Origin: Gloeopeniophorella convolvens
Lineage: Eukaryota > Basidiomycota > Agaricomycetes > Russulales
Length of the DNA stretch: 64,000 nucleotides
Direction: 5' to 3'
Assembly: GCA_022496205.1 (NCBI GenBank)
Contig: WTXD01000005.1
Coordinates: 620,001-684,000, forward strand
Below, in pieces: positions 13,314 through 25,180 of this stretch (position 1 is its first letter; each line of letters starts with the position of its first letter). The position numbers and the translations under genes were made by a program. The notes beneath the pieces are model-generated. The model ran no database searches, was not told where the DNA came from, and worked only from the letters and a program-made list of their open reading frames with translations.

Positions 13314-15081
13314 ATGGCTTTCACATACCTGATCTCCCTACCCACAGAACTGCTTATTGGTATACTGGAGTGCTGTGATGCTGCTTCCATAGCCGCATGT
13401 CGCTTGGTGACTATCAATGCTATCCTTGCCTATGCGTGCTGCTGACATATGCCCGATTTCAGACGTGCTCTCAACTTAATTCCCTCATCGATCAAACCCC
13501 TACGTTGCAGTATGCCATCGAACTTGCGGCAAACGGGATGCTTAATGGGGGATCGAACGCGAGTGTGACTCACCGACGGCAAAAACTAGGAACCTATCTC
13601 GCGGCGTGGAGGGAGCTGGCCTGGTCGGAATCCAGATCATCCCCCGAATTCAATGGTCTCGATGGAACCCTCTTATTTAACAACATCATAGCATTTCCAA
13701 ATCGGGCCTCACAACATCCGGGAGGTACACTGCTCCAGCGCTTCCCATCAAAGTTGCGGGAGATCGACTCAATGCGCTGGCACATCGATTTGTCCGAGCG
13801 GGCCTTTCACCTTGACATCGACGATGCACAGGACCTGTGCATATATCGCTTGTGAGATACTTCTATGTTGCATCGTACCGTCTTTTCAGTGTCTGAGCGA
13901 TGGTAGACCAGAGAAACCGGATTTCAACATTGTTGCCCTCTCATCCGGCCTCCCCCATCTGTTGAACAAGACACGTGGAATAGTCACTTCGAGCGTCGAC
14001 GTGAGCTTGCTTCAAGGCTACAAAAGACTGAGTATACACCACGATATCTTCGCCTTCGTCTCTCAAAGACCAAGCCGTGGGAGTACCATCTTTGCATTCA
14101 ACTGGAAGACCGGGGAACGGCTTGCGTGTATTGTGAGCAATTGCCTAGTTTGTCTCCCGGGTGACGTACTCACGTACTGCAACACCTCCAATATCTACTG
14201 TAGGAAGCTGATCACCAGCAAGACGGGTTCAGCTTTCTGGATGAGCACCACGTTCTGGTAGTAATCCCTCGTGCATTTACCCCTCGTGAAGGCGTTGAAG
14301 CGGTCAATTTCCACGTTCACGACTTCCATTCCCATCCGAACCACTTTGCTAGTATCATTGAATGTTTCCGCATAGAATACCCGTCGCTGAGGGAGCAAGT
14401 CCACTTCTCCTGGGTCATCTCACGAGTCGAGCTGCGACGCAATGGGATCCAATGCAGGCCGCCGGCCCTGTCCCTCGACTCCTCAGGGCACTTCTATGAC
14501 CGCGGAGGTGGGATTATAGCGCTACAGGTCGTGACAACGCATGGATACAGCGTGCAAATCACACACGTGGTTGAATTCGAGTTGCATATACTCTCCTGCG
14601 CGCTTATGACTCTCGTCGCTGCCCGTTCACCCTCCGACATCCCGCCCTTGGACGTGCGAACCTGCCCCTTCATACGCATGACCGAGAAACGGTCTCAAAC
14701 ACATTCGTGCCCATGCACCGTTGCTGGAATGCGTGCTATCAGTAGCTCCCCCTCGCGGGAAGGCGACGGCCGCTGGGTCATGAAGATTTCCGACTATCAT
14801 CCCGGGCGCGTCTCTCGCGCCCTCGCTTTGACTCACAGTGGCTCCGAAGGACTTGTTCCCATTGCCACTTTGCCTTTTGCGGAGACCGAGATGGTGCTTG
14901 AGGAAATGGAGAGCCCGGGCACTGTGCCGATGGCTGCATTATTCGAGGACGGCGTGGTGGTATTTGAGGTAGACCGAGAGGTAGGCTTGGTATTCTGTCG
15001 ACATCTACGGGTGCTGATGCGCTGACCGTACGCTTACAGGGCCACACACCCATCCGCAATACACGAATCTATTCGTTCTGA
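13314..15081 (+). CDS. F-box protein (tandem copy 2)
   Basis: Five exons: 13314-13406, 13463-13851, 13898-14132, 14204-14980 and 15040-15081, giving 511 aa. F-box motif LISLPTELLIGILECCD followed by IAACRLTCSQLNSLID. Exons 1, 3 and 5 have the same lengths as in copy 1 (93, 235 and 42 nt). Shared blocks include QLDIDDAQDLCIYR / HLDIDDAQDLCIYR, the region ending CPFIR, KISDYH, and the last exon IRNTR-YSF. It is clearly a tandem duplicate that has diverged widely between these blocks. It looks intact. Its likely role is as a substrate receptor of an SCF ubiquitin ligase; the substrate is unknown. Confidence 0.85.
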
Positions 15082-15479
15082 TAGTGTAATGACAAAATCA
15101 AACCCAACTCCTATATATCCGTCAGATTTAAATTCGTCTCCCATCAATCGTTCGCATCTGCGTGGGATTACAGCGGCTGATGCCCACGGCAGCGTTGGGT
15201 GTCGCTGTCTTTGAGTTATTGTGCATTGATCATAAATGTGGAGTCTAACCGACGATCGACTTTCTGGCATATCCTGCTACTTGCAGTTCGGACTCTGAGA
15301 CTTTCGACTACCAGCAAGTCACTGGCATCCTATGGTCAGATATTCATGAAGTCTCGGGGTGTATTGATTTATTGCAGCGAACATCGAATAAACCCCGCCC
15401 GGCCAAACTCTCAAAGCCTCAGTATTCATCACTCAGCTCTTAATTACTGATTTACTCCGTGGCGGTCGCGGTAACCCGC
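15082..15479. other. Intergenic, no gene seen
   Basis: A/T-richer spacer between the F-box pair and the start of the hydrophobin repeat block. No coding region is supported. Confidence 0.45.
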
Positions 15480-15736
15480 ATCTTACAAATCACGCAAGGT
15501 AGGAATCACAAGGGTACATTTGGCACAAAGGCCTGAAAAGCTACCATCCTCAACACCGACATAAACTTCGATGACTTTGAAGCCAAGGGTTATCCGAAAG
15601 CTGCCGTGCAAACACAACCAACGCTCGACGCCGGGACCATTCAACGTAGGGGTGTTGTTCTTTCCAGTTTGACGTTTAGAGAGGAAGTTCGAGGCAGACA
15701 CTGTCGTCGGCGTACTCTGGACTCGATAGAGAAGTG

Positions 15737-16130
15737 TCAGTGGGCATGAGTGAGGGAAGTGAACAAGCACAGACGCGACGGAACGTCAGGGACATCGCTG
15801 GCAGGCACGCAGCAGAACGCTCCGAACGGGTAGTCGGGAGGGCTGCGGAGAGCTCAGGTCAGCTACGCTCATAGCCTCCCCAAAACTTGATACTTACCAA
15901 GTCGGGCCCGTGTTGGGAATACAATCGACACCTATGAAGGCACCGACAGGAAGACCGGAAACACTCCCGATAGTGCTCGTGCAGCACTCGGACTCGACAT
16001 CGGGGCCCAGGAGTGTGACAAGAAGATCGCAAACGCCGAGCTGCCTCTGCTTAAGGGTTGCGGAGGCGGAGACTCCGCCAACAACACCGAACGCAGCGAG
16101 GAAAGCGACAAACAGCTTGGAGTTGAACAT
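15737..16130 (-). CDS. Hydrophobin-like secreted 8-Cys protein, copy A
   Basis: Two exons, 16130-15898 and 15842-15737, with a 55-nt GTAAGT...CAG intron. The product is 112 aa. It has a signal peptide (MFNSKLFVAFLAAFGVVGG) and eight cysteines at 34, 49, 50, 70, 78, 88, 89 and 103, in the order C-CC-C-C-CC-C of fungal hydrophobins. The family self-assembles at air-water interfaces on hyphae and spores. The C1-C2 gap (14) and C5-C6 gap (9) are longer than in textbook class I members, so I call it hydrophobin-like. Read without splicing, the frame stops right after cysteine 4, so half the protein would be missed. TATA and CRE-like motifs lie upstream. Confidence 0.85.
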
Positions 16131-16200
16131 GGTGACGATGAAGAAGCTTGAACAGACGAAGATGCGCTGCGAGCTGGTCAGACAACAGCAGACGAAGCAA

Positions 16201-16302
16201 CCCTTTTATACGCCTTTCAGCGCAGGCTTCATGTGGACTCTACCCATTATCCCGTATCGTCATTTCTTGGGTAAGTACCTCTGGAAGGAAGTATTGACGT
16301 CA
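16201..16302 (-). promoter_or_regulatory. TATA box and CRE-like TGACGTCA upstream of hydrophobin copy A
   Basis: TATAAAAGGG on the minus strand ends at 16201, about 75 nt upstream of the ATG. The palindrome TGACGTCA (16295-16302) lies about 165 nt upstream. Both are at equivalent positions in copies B and D, but altered in copy C. Confidence 0.6.
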
Positions 16303-18830
16303 AGGGATACTATAGTACGTGAGTCGAGCGCGCTCGCTCAGTGGCGGACTCCGCGAACCCTCTGAGATCGGGCTAGCGGAACCTTATCCCAAGGTGCCGC
16401 GCAGATGCTTTGGTCGCACCACGGCGAAATGCAGCAATAGGAATAGATATGCTGGTGTTGTCCAGTTCGAGCTCGCAGGGCGCGCTGTGCAATGAGTCGA
16501 TTGGACATCGGCTCGGGGGGGCGCAGCGTCAAATGGGGGACCAATCGCCCGCTATGGTCACGGAGGAGCGCGAGAGCGAGAAGGGAGCATTACGGCACAG
16601 CGACACAGCTCCACTTGACCCGCCCCTTAACTCTATATCGGACGAACCTCAGAACTTTGCTGAGTGCCCTGCGCTCGTATATGGTCACAGGGGACGTGCA
16701 AGGAGAGATGAAAAAAGAAAGGAAAAAGAAACAGACGTTATGAAAATCTACAGAGCTACACGCGCGTTCCTTGAAGCTGGGCTGCAGGACCCCGCAAGTC
16801 TCGATCGATGGGCTCGCGCACTGTGTGCATGTACCTGCTGACAAGCGTCGATGGGGCATATTCTGGAACGGCCTTTCAGAGAAGATGAAATGGATCTGAG
16901 CCAAGGCTTCGGCGAAAAAAAAAATGTTGTGGTGCTGCTGCGCCCCCCCGCCCCCCCCAACTGCACGAGTCAACGCATGCACCCTCTCTGGCAGGGTCAT
17001 CCGCCAGTCGACGATAACGTCCTCCGTCATAAGTGACTGTTCTGCACCAGCACAGGCAGCAGGCGTGCATTCGACACACGGGGAAGGCGGTATACAAATC
17101 TAAGCGAACTTCCGGGCCTAGTAGGTGCTAACTGGAGGAGCCTGTCGCAGATGTCAGCCCGCACACACGCCTCTCCGAATTTTGAACGACGTACCGTCCA
17201 GTACCTTCGAGGCCACTAGAGCTGCAGCTTATGTCTTTGCCTCCGCAGAAGGCGACGGGCCGCAGCCTCTGTACAAGACACTGAGTCGGCCCGTGACGTA
17301 TCTTGAGAGAGGCCTATGTTGGGTCTGGGATTACCTCTCATGGTGATGCTACAGAGTTCTCCGCACATGGGAATGCTATGAGGTTGATGGCTGCATGAAT
17401 GACCGTAGAGCAGGGTGATGAGGGACACCTGCTCCTCAGTAAGATTTCGCAGGCCCGGCAACTCGAGTTGTGTGTTGGGATGCTGAGGGCGGGGGGGTGA
17501 AGGTGGGCGCTGGAGCAACAACAGCCGCAGACCCTGAGCATATTCTCCGGTATACCAGAAACCTAGAGTAACCCGCCTTGTCCAGTCACGTAGTGCGACA
17601 CCCAAGTTGGATATAATGGAGACGCCTTGGCCCCCGGACCCCGCTGTCGATGTCAGTGAGGGCCGCCGTAGAACTCGGTCGCCACTATCGAAACTTCTTG
17701 AAGAAGGGCCGTCCCATTGCCATGGCTCCATAGTATACGGCCAGCGCAGAGCAGACGAATTACGAGGCTACCCACAACGAGACAAAGAGCCTCATAACTA
17801 CACGGGGAGCGTAGCAGGACGACCACAGCCATTCGTCACGATGTCCATGTCAGCCCCTAGCAGAGGCGGCGAGAAACGGGGTGCGCAAAGCGACATCAAA
17901 CGACGCTCCACTCGGACAGCCGAACGCCTGCGAATGCACGAAATTTCAGCAGCACGGCGTACCTGCGAGCCTGCCAATCGAGACGGGCGGGCAGCAACAA
18001 AGGAATTTAAGGGGGCACATGCGGCAATGTTTACCTAAACACAGACTGCTTGTGGAAGCCGGTCCTTCTGGGCCATCATCATGATATGGTCTATGGTCTG
18101 GAGCGGGGCGTCAGGACAGTCGCATGATGTGCATTCTGCCGGTTTCATGCGGAGGGTGTAACACGAGGAACGTGTCTTGTACCACTATCGTCAGCAATAT
18201 CCGCCGCCGCGCCGCGCAGACTGGCTGCGTGTATGCAGGCGCTAAAGCCCAGCGGCGCCCCGCCCGCTGGCGCCCAGCCGCCGTTGCAAATATTCCAGGA
18301 TCGTATGCGATAGACTCTGGGCCGAGCCGCAGGAATAGTTAAGCATGCACACCTGATCAGAACGACCTGTCAAATGCTAGCATGTGTGACAGCATGCGAG
18401 ACGTCGGATCGCGGGCGGATGAAAATCTCCGGAAGCTCCTGGGTCCGTACATGTCGACAGCGCCTAGCGCGAGTGGATGGGGGAGAAGGGCTGGGCATGG
18501 TCCATCTGCATCAGGTAAGAAAGTACGTGGAATGCACTTGGTGTCTCGCTGAGACACCTGTCCAGGCTCACCCGTACCCATGCGAAACTCCCCGCCTGTT
18601 AACACAAGAGCCTTGCAGCACGCACTTTAGGAAGAAGAGAAAAGATGATGAGACATTGATTCCACAAGCAACGAGCGACAGCCCCCACCAACCGAGGAAT
18701 AGAATTGCGGCGGGAGAGGCGGTGCAAGACGCTAAAAGGAAATCGCGGTCCATCAGCTTCTCACGGGGTGCCCACGTGCAGCGGGTACATATGCGCACCT
18801 AAGGATGGCGCGACTCGAGGTACGAGGGTT

Positions 18831-19010
18831 GACGTAATCGGGCGTCTGACTCAGGGAGGGAGACTACCCGGAAGAGGCTGTGCGTGGCCTAGATGTAGTC
18901 CTTGGTAAAATGGCCGGTCCGCCTCGGCCGCTGATAGCCACGGCTCCCGGCTGCTCCTGGCTGCTCCTGCACGCGTGATGGCCTGCGTCAGTAAGTAACT
19001 GGCTGCAGGC
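18831..19010. other. Junction sequence between repeat A and a receptor-tail remnant
   Basis: Unique sequence not seen in the other copies. No gene supported. Confidence 0.4.
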
Positions 19011-19330
19011 GTGTCTCAAGGGCAGTGCCGTGCACAGGCTCGCGATCGTAGACCCATCGACGTCTGGCACGCAGCGGGCCGAGCCCGTCCTGCCTCTGTG
19101 GGTCACGTGGCGTGCCGCTGTCTCTTCCTACCATTGACACGTCGCTGTCGAATTTCAGCGCACGCTTCCCGAGAGCGGCAAATGCTCTGCGCGTGCTTAA
19201 CAGTTTCGCATCTGCGTCTGCACCTGCGCCTGCGGCATCGGGCGCGTTGGGGGCATAGCTTTTACCGACCCCGGCTCCGGCTGTCGTGCGTCGCGAGCGC
19301 CAAAATCATCGTAGCGTGACATTGTGGTTC
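19011..19330 (+). pseudogene. STE3-type pheromone receptor C-terminal tail remnant
   Basis: Nucleotide blocks match the tail exon of the receptor pseudogene at 24.8-25.1 kb and the fragment at 30.3-30.6 kb. Examples are the run gagagcggcaaatgctctgcg, the Ala-rich stretch encoding repeated SAS/TAS, and gctgtcgtgcgtcgcgagcgcc. No transmembrane exons remain. Here the tail is broken, with changed frame and an altered region near 19100. It can only be recognised by comparison with the other copies. Confidence 0.6.
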
Positions 19331-19987
19331 ATTCCTGGACGAAGCGGCTTACAAGTGCGCTCGACTCTCGCGCGCCCCGCTGGCGTACCCCGTGCCATCT
19401 CGCACAACCATTTCTGTGTCATCATTGGGATACCCACTCGACCTACCCTTCCTTTGGGTCCCCGTAGTCCGTTCCTTTATTCATATCGATAGAATTCATA
19501 TCAGTAGAAAATGACATCCGTATAGTAGCAATAGACCTCTACTAATCATATGCAACATACCATAATCCGTGGCCGCGCTTCAATTGCCCTGTCGATTTTG
19601 ATATTCTTCAGCCCACTAATATGCTCGCTGAAATAATGGCGAGCGGTCCAGAAGAACTGTCCTATATAAATGCCAAATATCTGGCGGGAAACAGCGGTCC
19701 GATCTTTGCTTGCGATGATCATCATCTGCCGCCCCTGATAGAACCGACTTGAAGTTACTTCGTAGTGGTTGCAGCGACCCACACCTCACTCTACCTGGAG
19801 GAAGCACAACAAAGAGGTACATTTGGCACGCAAGGCCTGAAAAGACTACTATCCGACACCGACATAATTCTCCCCTACGACTTTGAAGCCAGGTTTACTG
19901 CACTAATCCATACAACTGCAAAAATCGACACGATTTAACTTCAACGATATTCTTCCATTCCTAACGCATAAAGTTTGACGCGTATAC

Positions 19988-20355
19988 TCAGAGCCTGCAG
20001 AGAGCGGCGGCCTGCGCGCCGGATGGGATACAACAAGCAGGGCCGGCCGTCCGCGGGGGCGGGCTAGAGGAGTGCGAGTTGTTAGCAATGGTGATCTCCC
20101 CTCCACGCTCTAATGGAGATCGTACCATGTGGAACCGGTAGCAACGGTGCAGTTTGCGCCTAGGCCGATGGTGACGTTAACGATTGGAATAGTGCCCAAG
20201 GTCGTAATGGAGGTGCAGCAGTCGATCGTCCCGGTACTTATGAGGCCTGGGACGCCGAAGCCGCAAGTGGCCCTGCGCTCGAGGGCGGTTGCGGAGGCGC
20301 CGCCGACCGCGCCGAGAGTGGCGAGGAAAGCGATGAACAGTTTGGAGTCGAACAT
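19988..20355 (-). CDS. Hydrophobin-like secreted 8-Cys protein, copy B
   Basis: Two exons, 20355-20126 and 20063-19988, separated by a 62-nt GTACGA...CTAG intron; 101 aa. Signal peptide MFDSKLFIAFLATLGAVGG. A dibasic ERR follows at about residue 26-28, a possible processing site. Cysteines are at 31, 46, 47, 69, 77, 87, 88 and 99 in hydrophobin order. The splice junction rebuilds TG|C for cysteine 5, exactly as in copies A, C and D. The coding sequence is intact. An in-frame upstream ATG exists 81 nt 5', but the paralogues share the MF-SKLF start, which is preferred. Confidence 0.85.
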
Positions 20356-20425
20356 GATGGCAATGAAAAGGCTTGGACAGACGAAGGTGCGCTGGTCAGA
20401 CAATAGCAGATGAAGCTGAAGCAGC

Positions 20426-20526
20426 CCTTTATACATCTTTCAGCGCAGGCTTCATGTGGACTCTGTCCATTATTCCAGTATTGTCTTTTCCTGAGTGAGT
20501 GCCTCTGGAAGGAAGTATTGACGTCA
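20426..20526 (-). promoter_or_regulatory. TATA-like box and TGACGTCA upstream of hydrophobin copy B
   Basis: TATAAAGGG on the minus strand (about 20426-20433) and TGACGTCA at 20519-20526, about 70 and 165 nt upstream of the ATG. Both are at positions equivalent to copy A. Confidence 0.55.
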
Positions 20527-22965
20527 AGGGACACTGTAGTGCGTGAGTCGGGCGCGCGAGCTCAATGGCGGACTCCGCGAGCCTGGGATCGGGCTAGCGG
20601 AACCTTATCCCAGAAGGTGCCGCGCAGATGCTTTGGTCGCACCACGGCGAAATGCAGCGATAGGAATAGATACGCTCATGTTGTCCAGTTCGAGCCCGCA
20701 GCGCGCGCTGTACAATAAGTTAATTGGACATCAGCTCGGGGGGCGCAGCGTCAAATGGAGGACCAATCGCCCGCTATGGTCACGGAGGAGCGCGAGCTCG
20801 AGAAGGGAGCATTACGGCACAGCGACACAGCTCCACTTGACCCGCCCCTTAACTCTATACCGGACGAACCTCAGAATTTTGCTGAGTGCCCTGCGCGCGT
20901 ATATGGTCACGGACGACGTGCAAGGAAAGATGGAAAAAAAATAGACGTTATGAAAATGCCCAGGGCTCCAAGGCTCGCGTTCCTTGAAGCTGGGCTGCAG
21001 GACCCCGCAAATCTCGATCGACGGGCTCGCGCAACGTGTGCGTGCACCTGCTGATAAGCGTCGATGGGCATATGCTAGAACGGCCTTTCAGAGAAGATGA
21101 AATGGATCTGAGCCAAGGCCTTGGCCAAGAAGGAATGTTGCGAGTCTCTTGTGCTGCTGTCCCCCCCCCCCCCCCCAACTGCACGAGTTAGCGCATGCAC
21201 TCTCTCTGGCAGGGTCACCCACCAATCGACAACAACGTCCTCCGTCCCAAGCGATTGACCTGCACTAGCACAGGCAGCAGGCGTGCATTCGACACGGGGA
21301 AGGCGGTATGCAGATGCGAGCGAACTCCCGGGCCTAGTAGGTAGTAGCTAGAGAAGCCTATCGCGAATTTCAGCTCGCACGCACGCCTCTCCTAAGTTTG
21401 GACAACGCACCGTCCGGCACCTTCGAGGCTACTAGAGCGGCAGCTTATGTCTTCGCCTCCGCAGAAGACGACGGACCGCAGCGTCTGTACGAGATAGGGT
21501 CGGCCCGTGACGTATCAAAGAAGAGGGCTATGTTGGGTCTAGGATTACAGTTCATGATGCTGGTGTAGCAGCTCTCGGTGGATTGAAGTGCTATGAAGAC
21601 GGGAGAGGAATGACTGAACTAGAGTAGGATGACAAGAGATACCTCCTCAGTAAGACTTCGCAGGCCCGACGACTCGAGTTGTGGGTTGGGGCGTTGAGGG
21701 CGGGGGGCGAGGTGGGTGCTGGAGCGACAATACCCACAGACCCTGTGCATATTCTCCGGCATGCCAGAAACCTAGAGTGGCTCGCCTTGACCCCCGGACC
21801 CCGCTGTCGATGCTTGGGGGCCGCCGTAAAACTCGGTCTCCACTATCGGAATTTCGTGGAGAACGTGCCCACCGCCATGGCTCGACAGCACACGGCCAGT
21901 ACCCACAGAGAAAAAGCATTACGGAGCCGCCCGCGACGGGACGGGGAGCCCCATAACTGCATGGGGAACGTAGCAAAACGACCACAGCCATTTGTCAGGA
22001 TCTCCATGTCAGCCCCTGGCAGGGGAGGCGAGAAACGGGGTGCGCAAAACGACATCAAACGACGCTCCACTCGGACAGCCGAACGCCCGCGAATGCACGA
22101 AATTTCAGCAGCACGGTATACCTGCGAGCCTGCCAATCGAGACGGGCGGGCAACAACAAAGGAATTCGGGGGGACATATGCGTCGATGTTTACCTAAACA
22201 CAGGCTGGTTGTGGAAAGCGGTCCTTCTGCGCCATCATCATGATAACTGCGAGCCAATGAGTGCAGGACACCACACCCGGCCGCGCACACGCACGAGGAA
22301 CGTGTCTAGGAATATCGGCCGCCGCGCCGCGCAGACTGCCTGCGTGCGCGCAGGCGCTAAAGCCCAGCGGCGCCCCGTTCGCTGGCGCCCAGCCACCGTT
22401 GCAAATAATCCAGGATCGTATGCGATAGAAGATGGGCCAAGCCGCAGGGGTAGTTAAACATATACACCTGATCAGAACGGCCTGTTGGCAAATGCCAGTG
22501 TGTGTGACAGCATGCGGGACGTCGGATTGCGGGCAGATGAAAACTCTGGAAGCTTCTGGATCCGTGTATATGTCAATAACGCCTAGCGCGAGTAGAGGGG
22601 GAAGGGGGAGTGGACATGGTCCATCATGCATCAGGTAAGAAAGTGCGCGGAATGGTGACTCGCTGAGACACATACGGGCTCACCCGTACCCATGTGAAGC
22701 TCCCCACCCGCCAACACAGGGCCCTGCAAGACGCACTTTGGAGGAAGAGAAAAGATGGTGATACATTGATTCCACAAGCAACGAGTGACAGTCCCCAGCA
22801 ACCGAGAAATGAAAATCGCGGCGGGAGAGGCAGTGCAAGCTATGAGACGCTAAAAGAAAATCCCAGACCATCTGCATCAGCTTCTCACGAGAGCTCACGC
22901 GCATGAGGCGCCCACGTGCAGCATGTCTGCGCACCTATGACACAACTTCCACACGGAAGAGGCTT

Positions 22966-23515
22966 CCGAGGCAATAAAACCAAGTCTGTCGATTGGTATC
23001 GCACGATTGCTGCCAGTGGTCGCCGCTCGCAAGGCCGCTCGGTTCGTCCGCTAGCAGGGACTTTTGGTTTATCGGAGAGCGTACTCGAGTCAAGATGTGG
23101 GCACTGACAACGATTATTTCGCACTAGCCAATGTCTTGAATGGTCCTGCCATAACTAAGTGGGCTTAGGCTACGCAAAGGCTACGTGCCGACCGGGTCAA
23201 TTCGCCGCGTGCCGCCGTCACCAAGGTTACCAGTCACCGGTGACCGGTGACCGGTCACGGTCGCCCAGGAACCGTGGCTAAGTCTGGCTAAGTTATCCCT
23301 AGTTATCCGCGGGCGGGGCGGATCGAAGTTCGACCACTGCCACGCTGATAGTGCGTGTGCATAGATAGGGCACCATCATCATCTCACCGCTGGGTTCTCG
23401 CCATGATACCACGGACTCTATCAAGGACAACTAGGCCATGCACAGGGCGATGCTGCGCCTTCGTCTCCAGTAAATCTGGCCGCAGCCACTGGCATGTCTC
23501 AACTTGAAGGTCAAG
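22966..23515. other. Upstream region of the receptor pseudogene, with a short palindrome cluster
   Basis: No gene is seen. At about 23226-23262, accggtga and gtgaccggtcac form overlapping palindromes and direct repeats (the core CACCGGTGACCGGTGACC). Short direct repeats of gctaagt and ttatcc follow at 23277-23312. This could be promoter sites or a recombination scar. I cannot tell which. Confidence 0.45.
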
Positions 23516-25180
23516 ATGGACGGGCCACCGAATGAGCCCTTCTCTACGCTCGCGTTCACCGGTTTTGTGATGTACGCGACTGCCTTCTGCTGGCACCTCC
23601 GAGGTACGCCGTCGGTCTCTTCACTCACAGCCCTGCCCGTTTCTCAACTGCGCGGCCCCGAAGCCTGGAACACGAGCACGTGCCTGTTCATGGCGTGGGG
23701 TGGCCTCGGCCGCCTGATGCACTTTTTCAACTCAATAGCATGGAACAAAAACATGCTGGACAGGGTTCCGATATACCACGACATCTGTGCGTACACGTCC
23801 TGACTTCGTCATGAGACTATCGTTCTAACGCACTGATTGTGTAGCAATACGCGTTCAAACCGCACGAGTCTTCGTGTCCATACCAGCGTGTGCGCTGTGC
23901 ATCACGCGCCACATCTACCGGACGACACGTGCAGTGGCTGCGAGGCCTTCGCGAGACGAGCTGCGCCGTGCGGCACTCATGGATCCGGTGGTCGGCATGG
24001 GAGTGCCATTTGTGTGGCAAATAGCGCCTGGTAGGTCCGTTCCTCGCATTCTTAATACGTCGGCTGATAATATAGGATGTTGCAGAGTACATCGCCGAGG
24101 GCCGTGTGGTAATCCTACTTGAGGATTTCGGGCCGTATCTGCATGTCGCGGCTGCCACCCCCGCGCACCTCGTCATTCTCGCCACTCTCGCATGGCCAGT
24201 CGTTCTCGGAGTCATGTCGCTCGTTCATGACTGTGGGACAAGCCTCACAGCGCATCTGAACGCTGTAGCTTACCTACCGATAGTGATCAACATCTACAAT
24301 ATTTGCAAATATGGCCACCAGCTCAAAGAAGTCCTCGCAGGGCAAGACGACTTGAGCCTAGCGGTCTGATACCGCCTCATCACTCTGTCGATTGTCGACA
24401 CTCTCGGCACGGTACCGATCTGCGCGCACCTCCTCTAATTCAACGTAAAGCCCTTCCGTCCTACTCCCAACAAAACGCGCTCGGCCCCTAGCTCGACGAT
24501 ATCAATGAAATGGCATAACATGCGGCGGCGGCGTGGCGCGCACATCGCACCCGAGCTCTCACACTGTTCGTGCTCTCGTCATTCGCGTTCTTTGACTTCT
24601 TCGAGCTTGTGGCGAAAGCGCGCGCAGGGTAGCACTCCGTCTACTGGCGGGCTTGTCCGGCGTGTGTGGAGTTTTCGCGCTCCTGATGCGTGCGTCTGCA
24701 CAACCATATATATGCGGAGCACCATGCTTACTTCCTCCGCAGGTCTGCGGCGTCGCCTGTACGAATATCGAACAAGATTAGTGGCAGTGCTGTGCACAGG
24801 CTCGCGGTCGTAGACCTACCGACGTCTGACACGCAGCGGGCCGAGCCCGTCCTGCCTCTGTCGCGCATGCTGTCTTTTCCTATGGTGTCTCCAGCGACAC
24901 GTCGCTATCGGATTTCGACGCACGCTTCTCGAGAGCGGCAAATGCTCTGCGCGCGCTCCGCAGTCTCGCATCTGTGTCTGCACTGCCTGCCTTGGCGGCA
25001 TCGGGGGCGGAGGCAGCGCGGACGTTGGGGGCACGGGCGCTGCCGGCCCCGGCTGTCGTGCGTCGCAAGCGCCAAACTATGATGCCTGCCGGCGTGGCAT
25101 CGAGGTTTTGTAGTATCTGGCGGGAGACAGCGACACGAGCCTCCAATTTGCTCGCGGCAACCAAGTGCTGCCGCCCTTGA
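23516..25180 (+). pseudogene. STE3-type pheromone receptor (GPCR) pseudogene
   Basis: The 5' half is spliceable: exons 23516-23603, 23664-23786 and 23845 onward, then a junction to AGTACATCGCC at about 24089. It reads as a fungal a-factor-class receptor: HLRAWNTSTCLFMAWGG, then FFNSIAWNKN, SIPACALCITRHIYR, GMGVPFVWQIAPEYIAEG, LLEDFGPYLH and a TM5-like WPVVLGVMS. These match the fungal STE3 pattern (SIVW, IP-ASLCI-RRLY, YI-QGHR, EDIGC). The reading frame then hits TGA at 24367-24369 and later TAA and TAG codons. TM7 (ALTLFVLSSFAFFDFF) and the Ala/Arg-rich tail follow in shifted frames. Several independent lesions make this a dead gene. The N-terminal first TM looks short. Confidence 0.8.

Larger units (their letters stand above)
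15480..18830. repeat. Segmental repeat copy A (hydrophobin-like gene plus ~2.7 kb 5' flank)
   Basis: First of four diverged tandem copies. Blocks shared with copies B-D appear in the same order: the 3' trailer of the hydrophobin gene (near 15510), the gene itself, gggctagcggaacc (16372), ttgaagctgggctgcagg (16771), gctccactcggacagcc (17905), gcaaat-ttccaggatcgtatgcgatag (18288), gatacattgattccac-type (18655) and the end block tatgcgcacct (18790). Reading frames are not preserved between copies in the flank. It is therefore treated as non-coding sequence carried along with the gene. Confidence 0.8.
19545..22965. repeat. Segmental repeat copy B
   Basis: Same ordered blocks as copy A: hydrophobin trailer (19800-19890), gene (19988-20355), and flank landmarks at about 20590, 20985, 22060, 22405 and 22760. 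The end block is at 22929 (ctgcgcacctatgacac). It ends with about 30 nt matching the 3' end of the membrane-protein gene at 34201. That shows where the duplicated segment originally bordered that gene. A 16-base C run sits at 21161-21176. Confidence 0.8.

Noticed and set aside
16410..16841. Open frames ending ...CACTC in copies A and B considered as pheromone precursors
   Set aside because: The last four residues are A-C-T-C, so the cysteine is not at the CaaX position. The frame is lost in copies C and D.
22194..22240. Short minus-strand end ...PACV considered as a CaaX box
   Set aside because: The cysteine is second from the end, not fourth, and no MD-F-like start precedes it.
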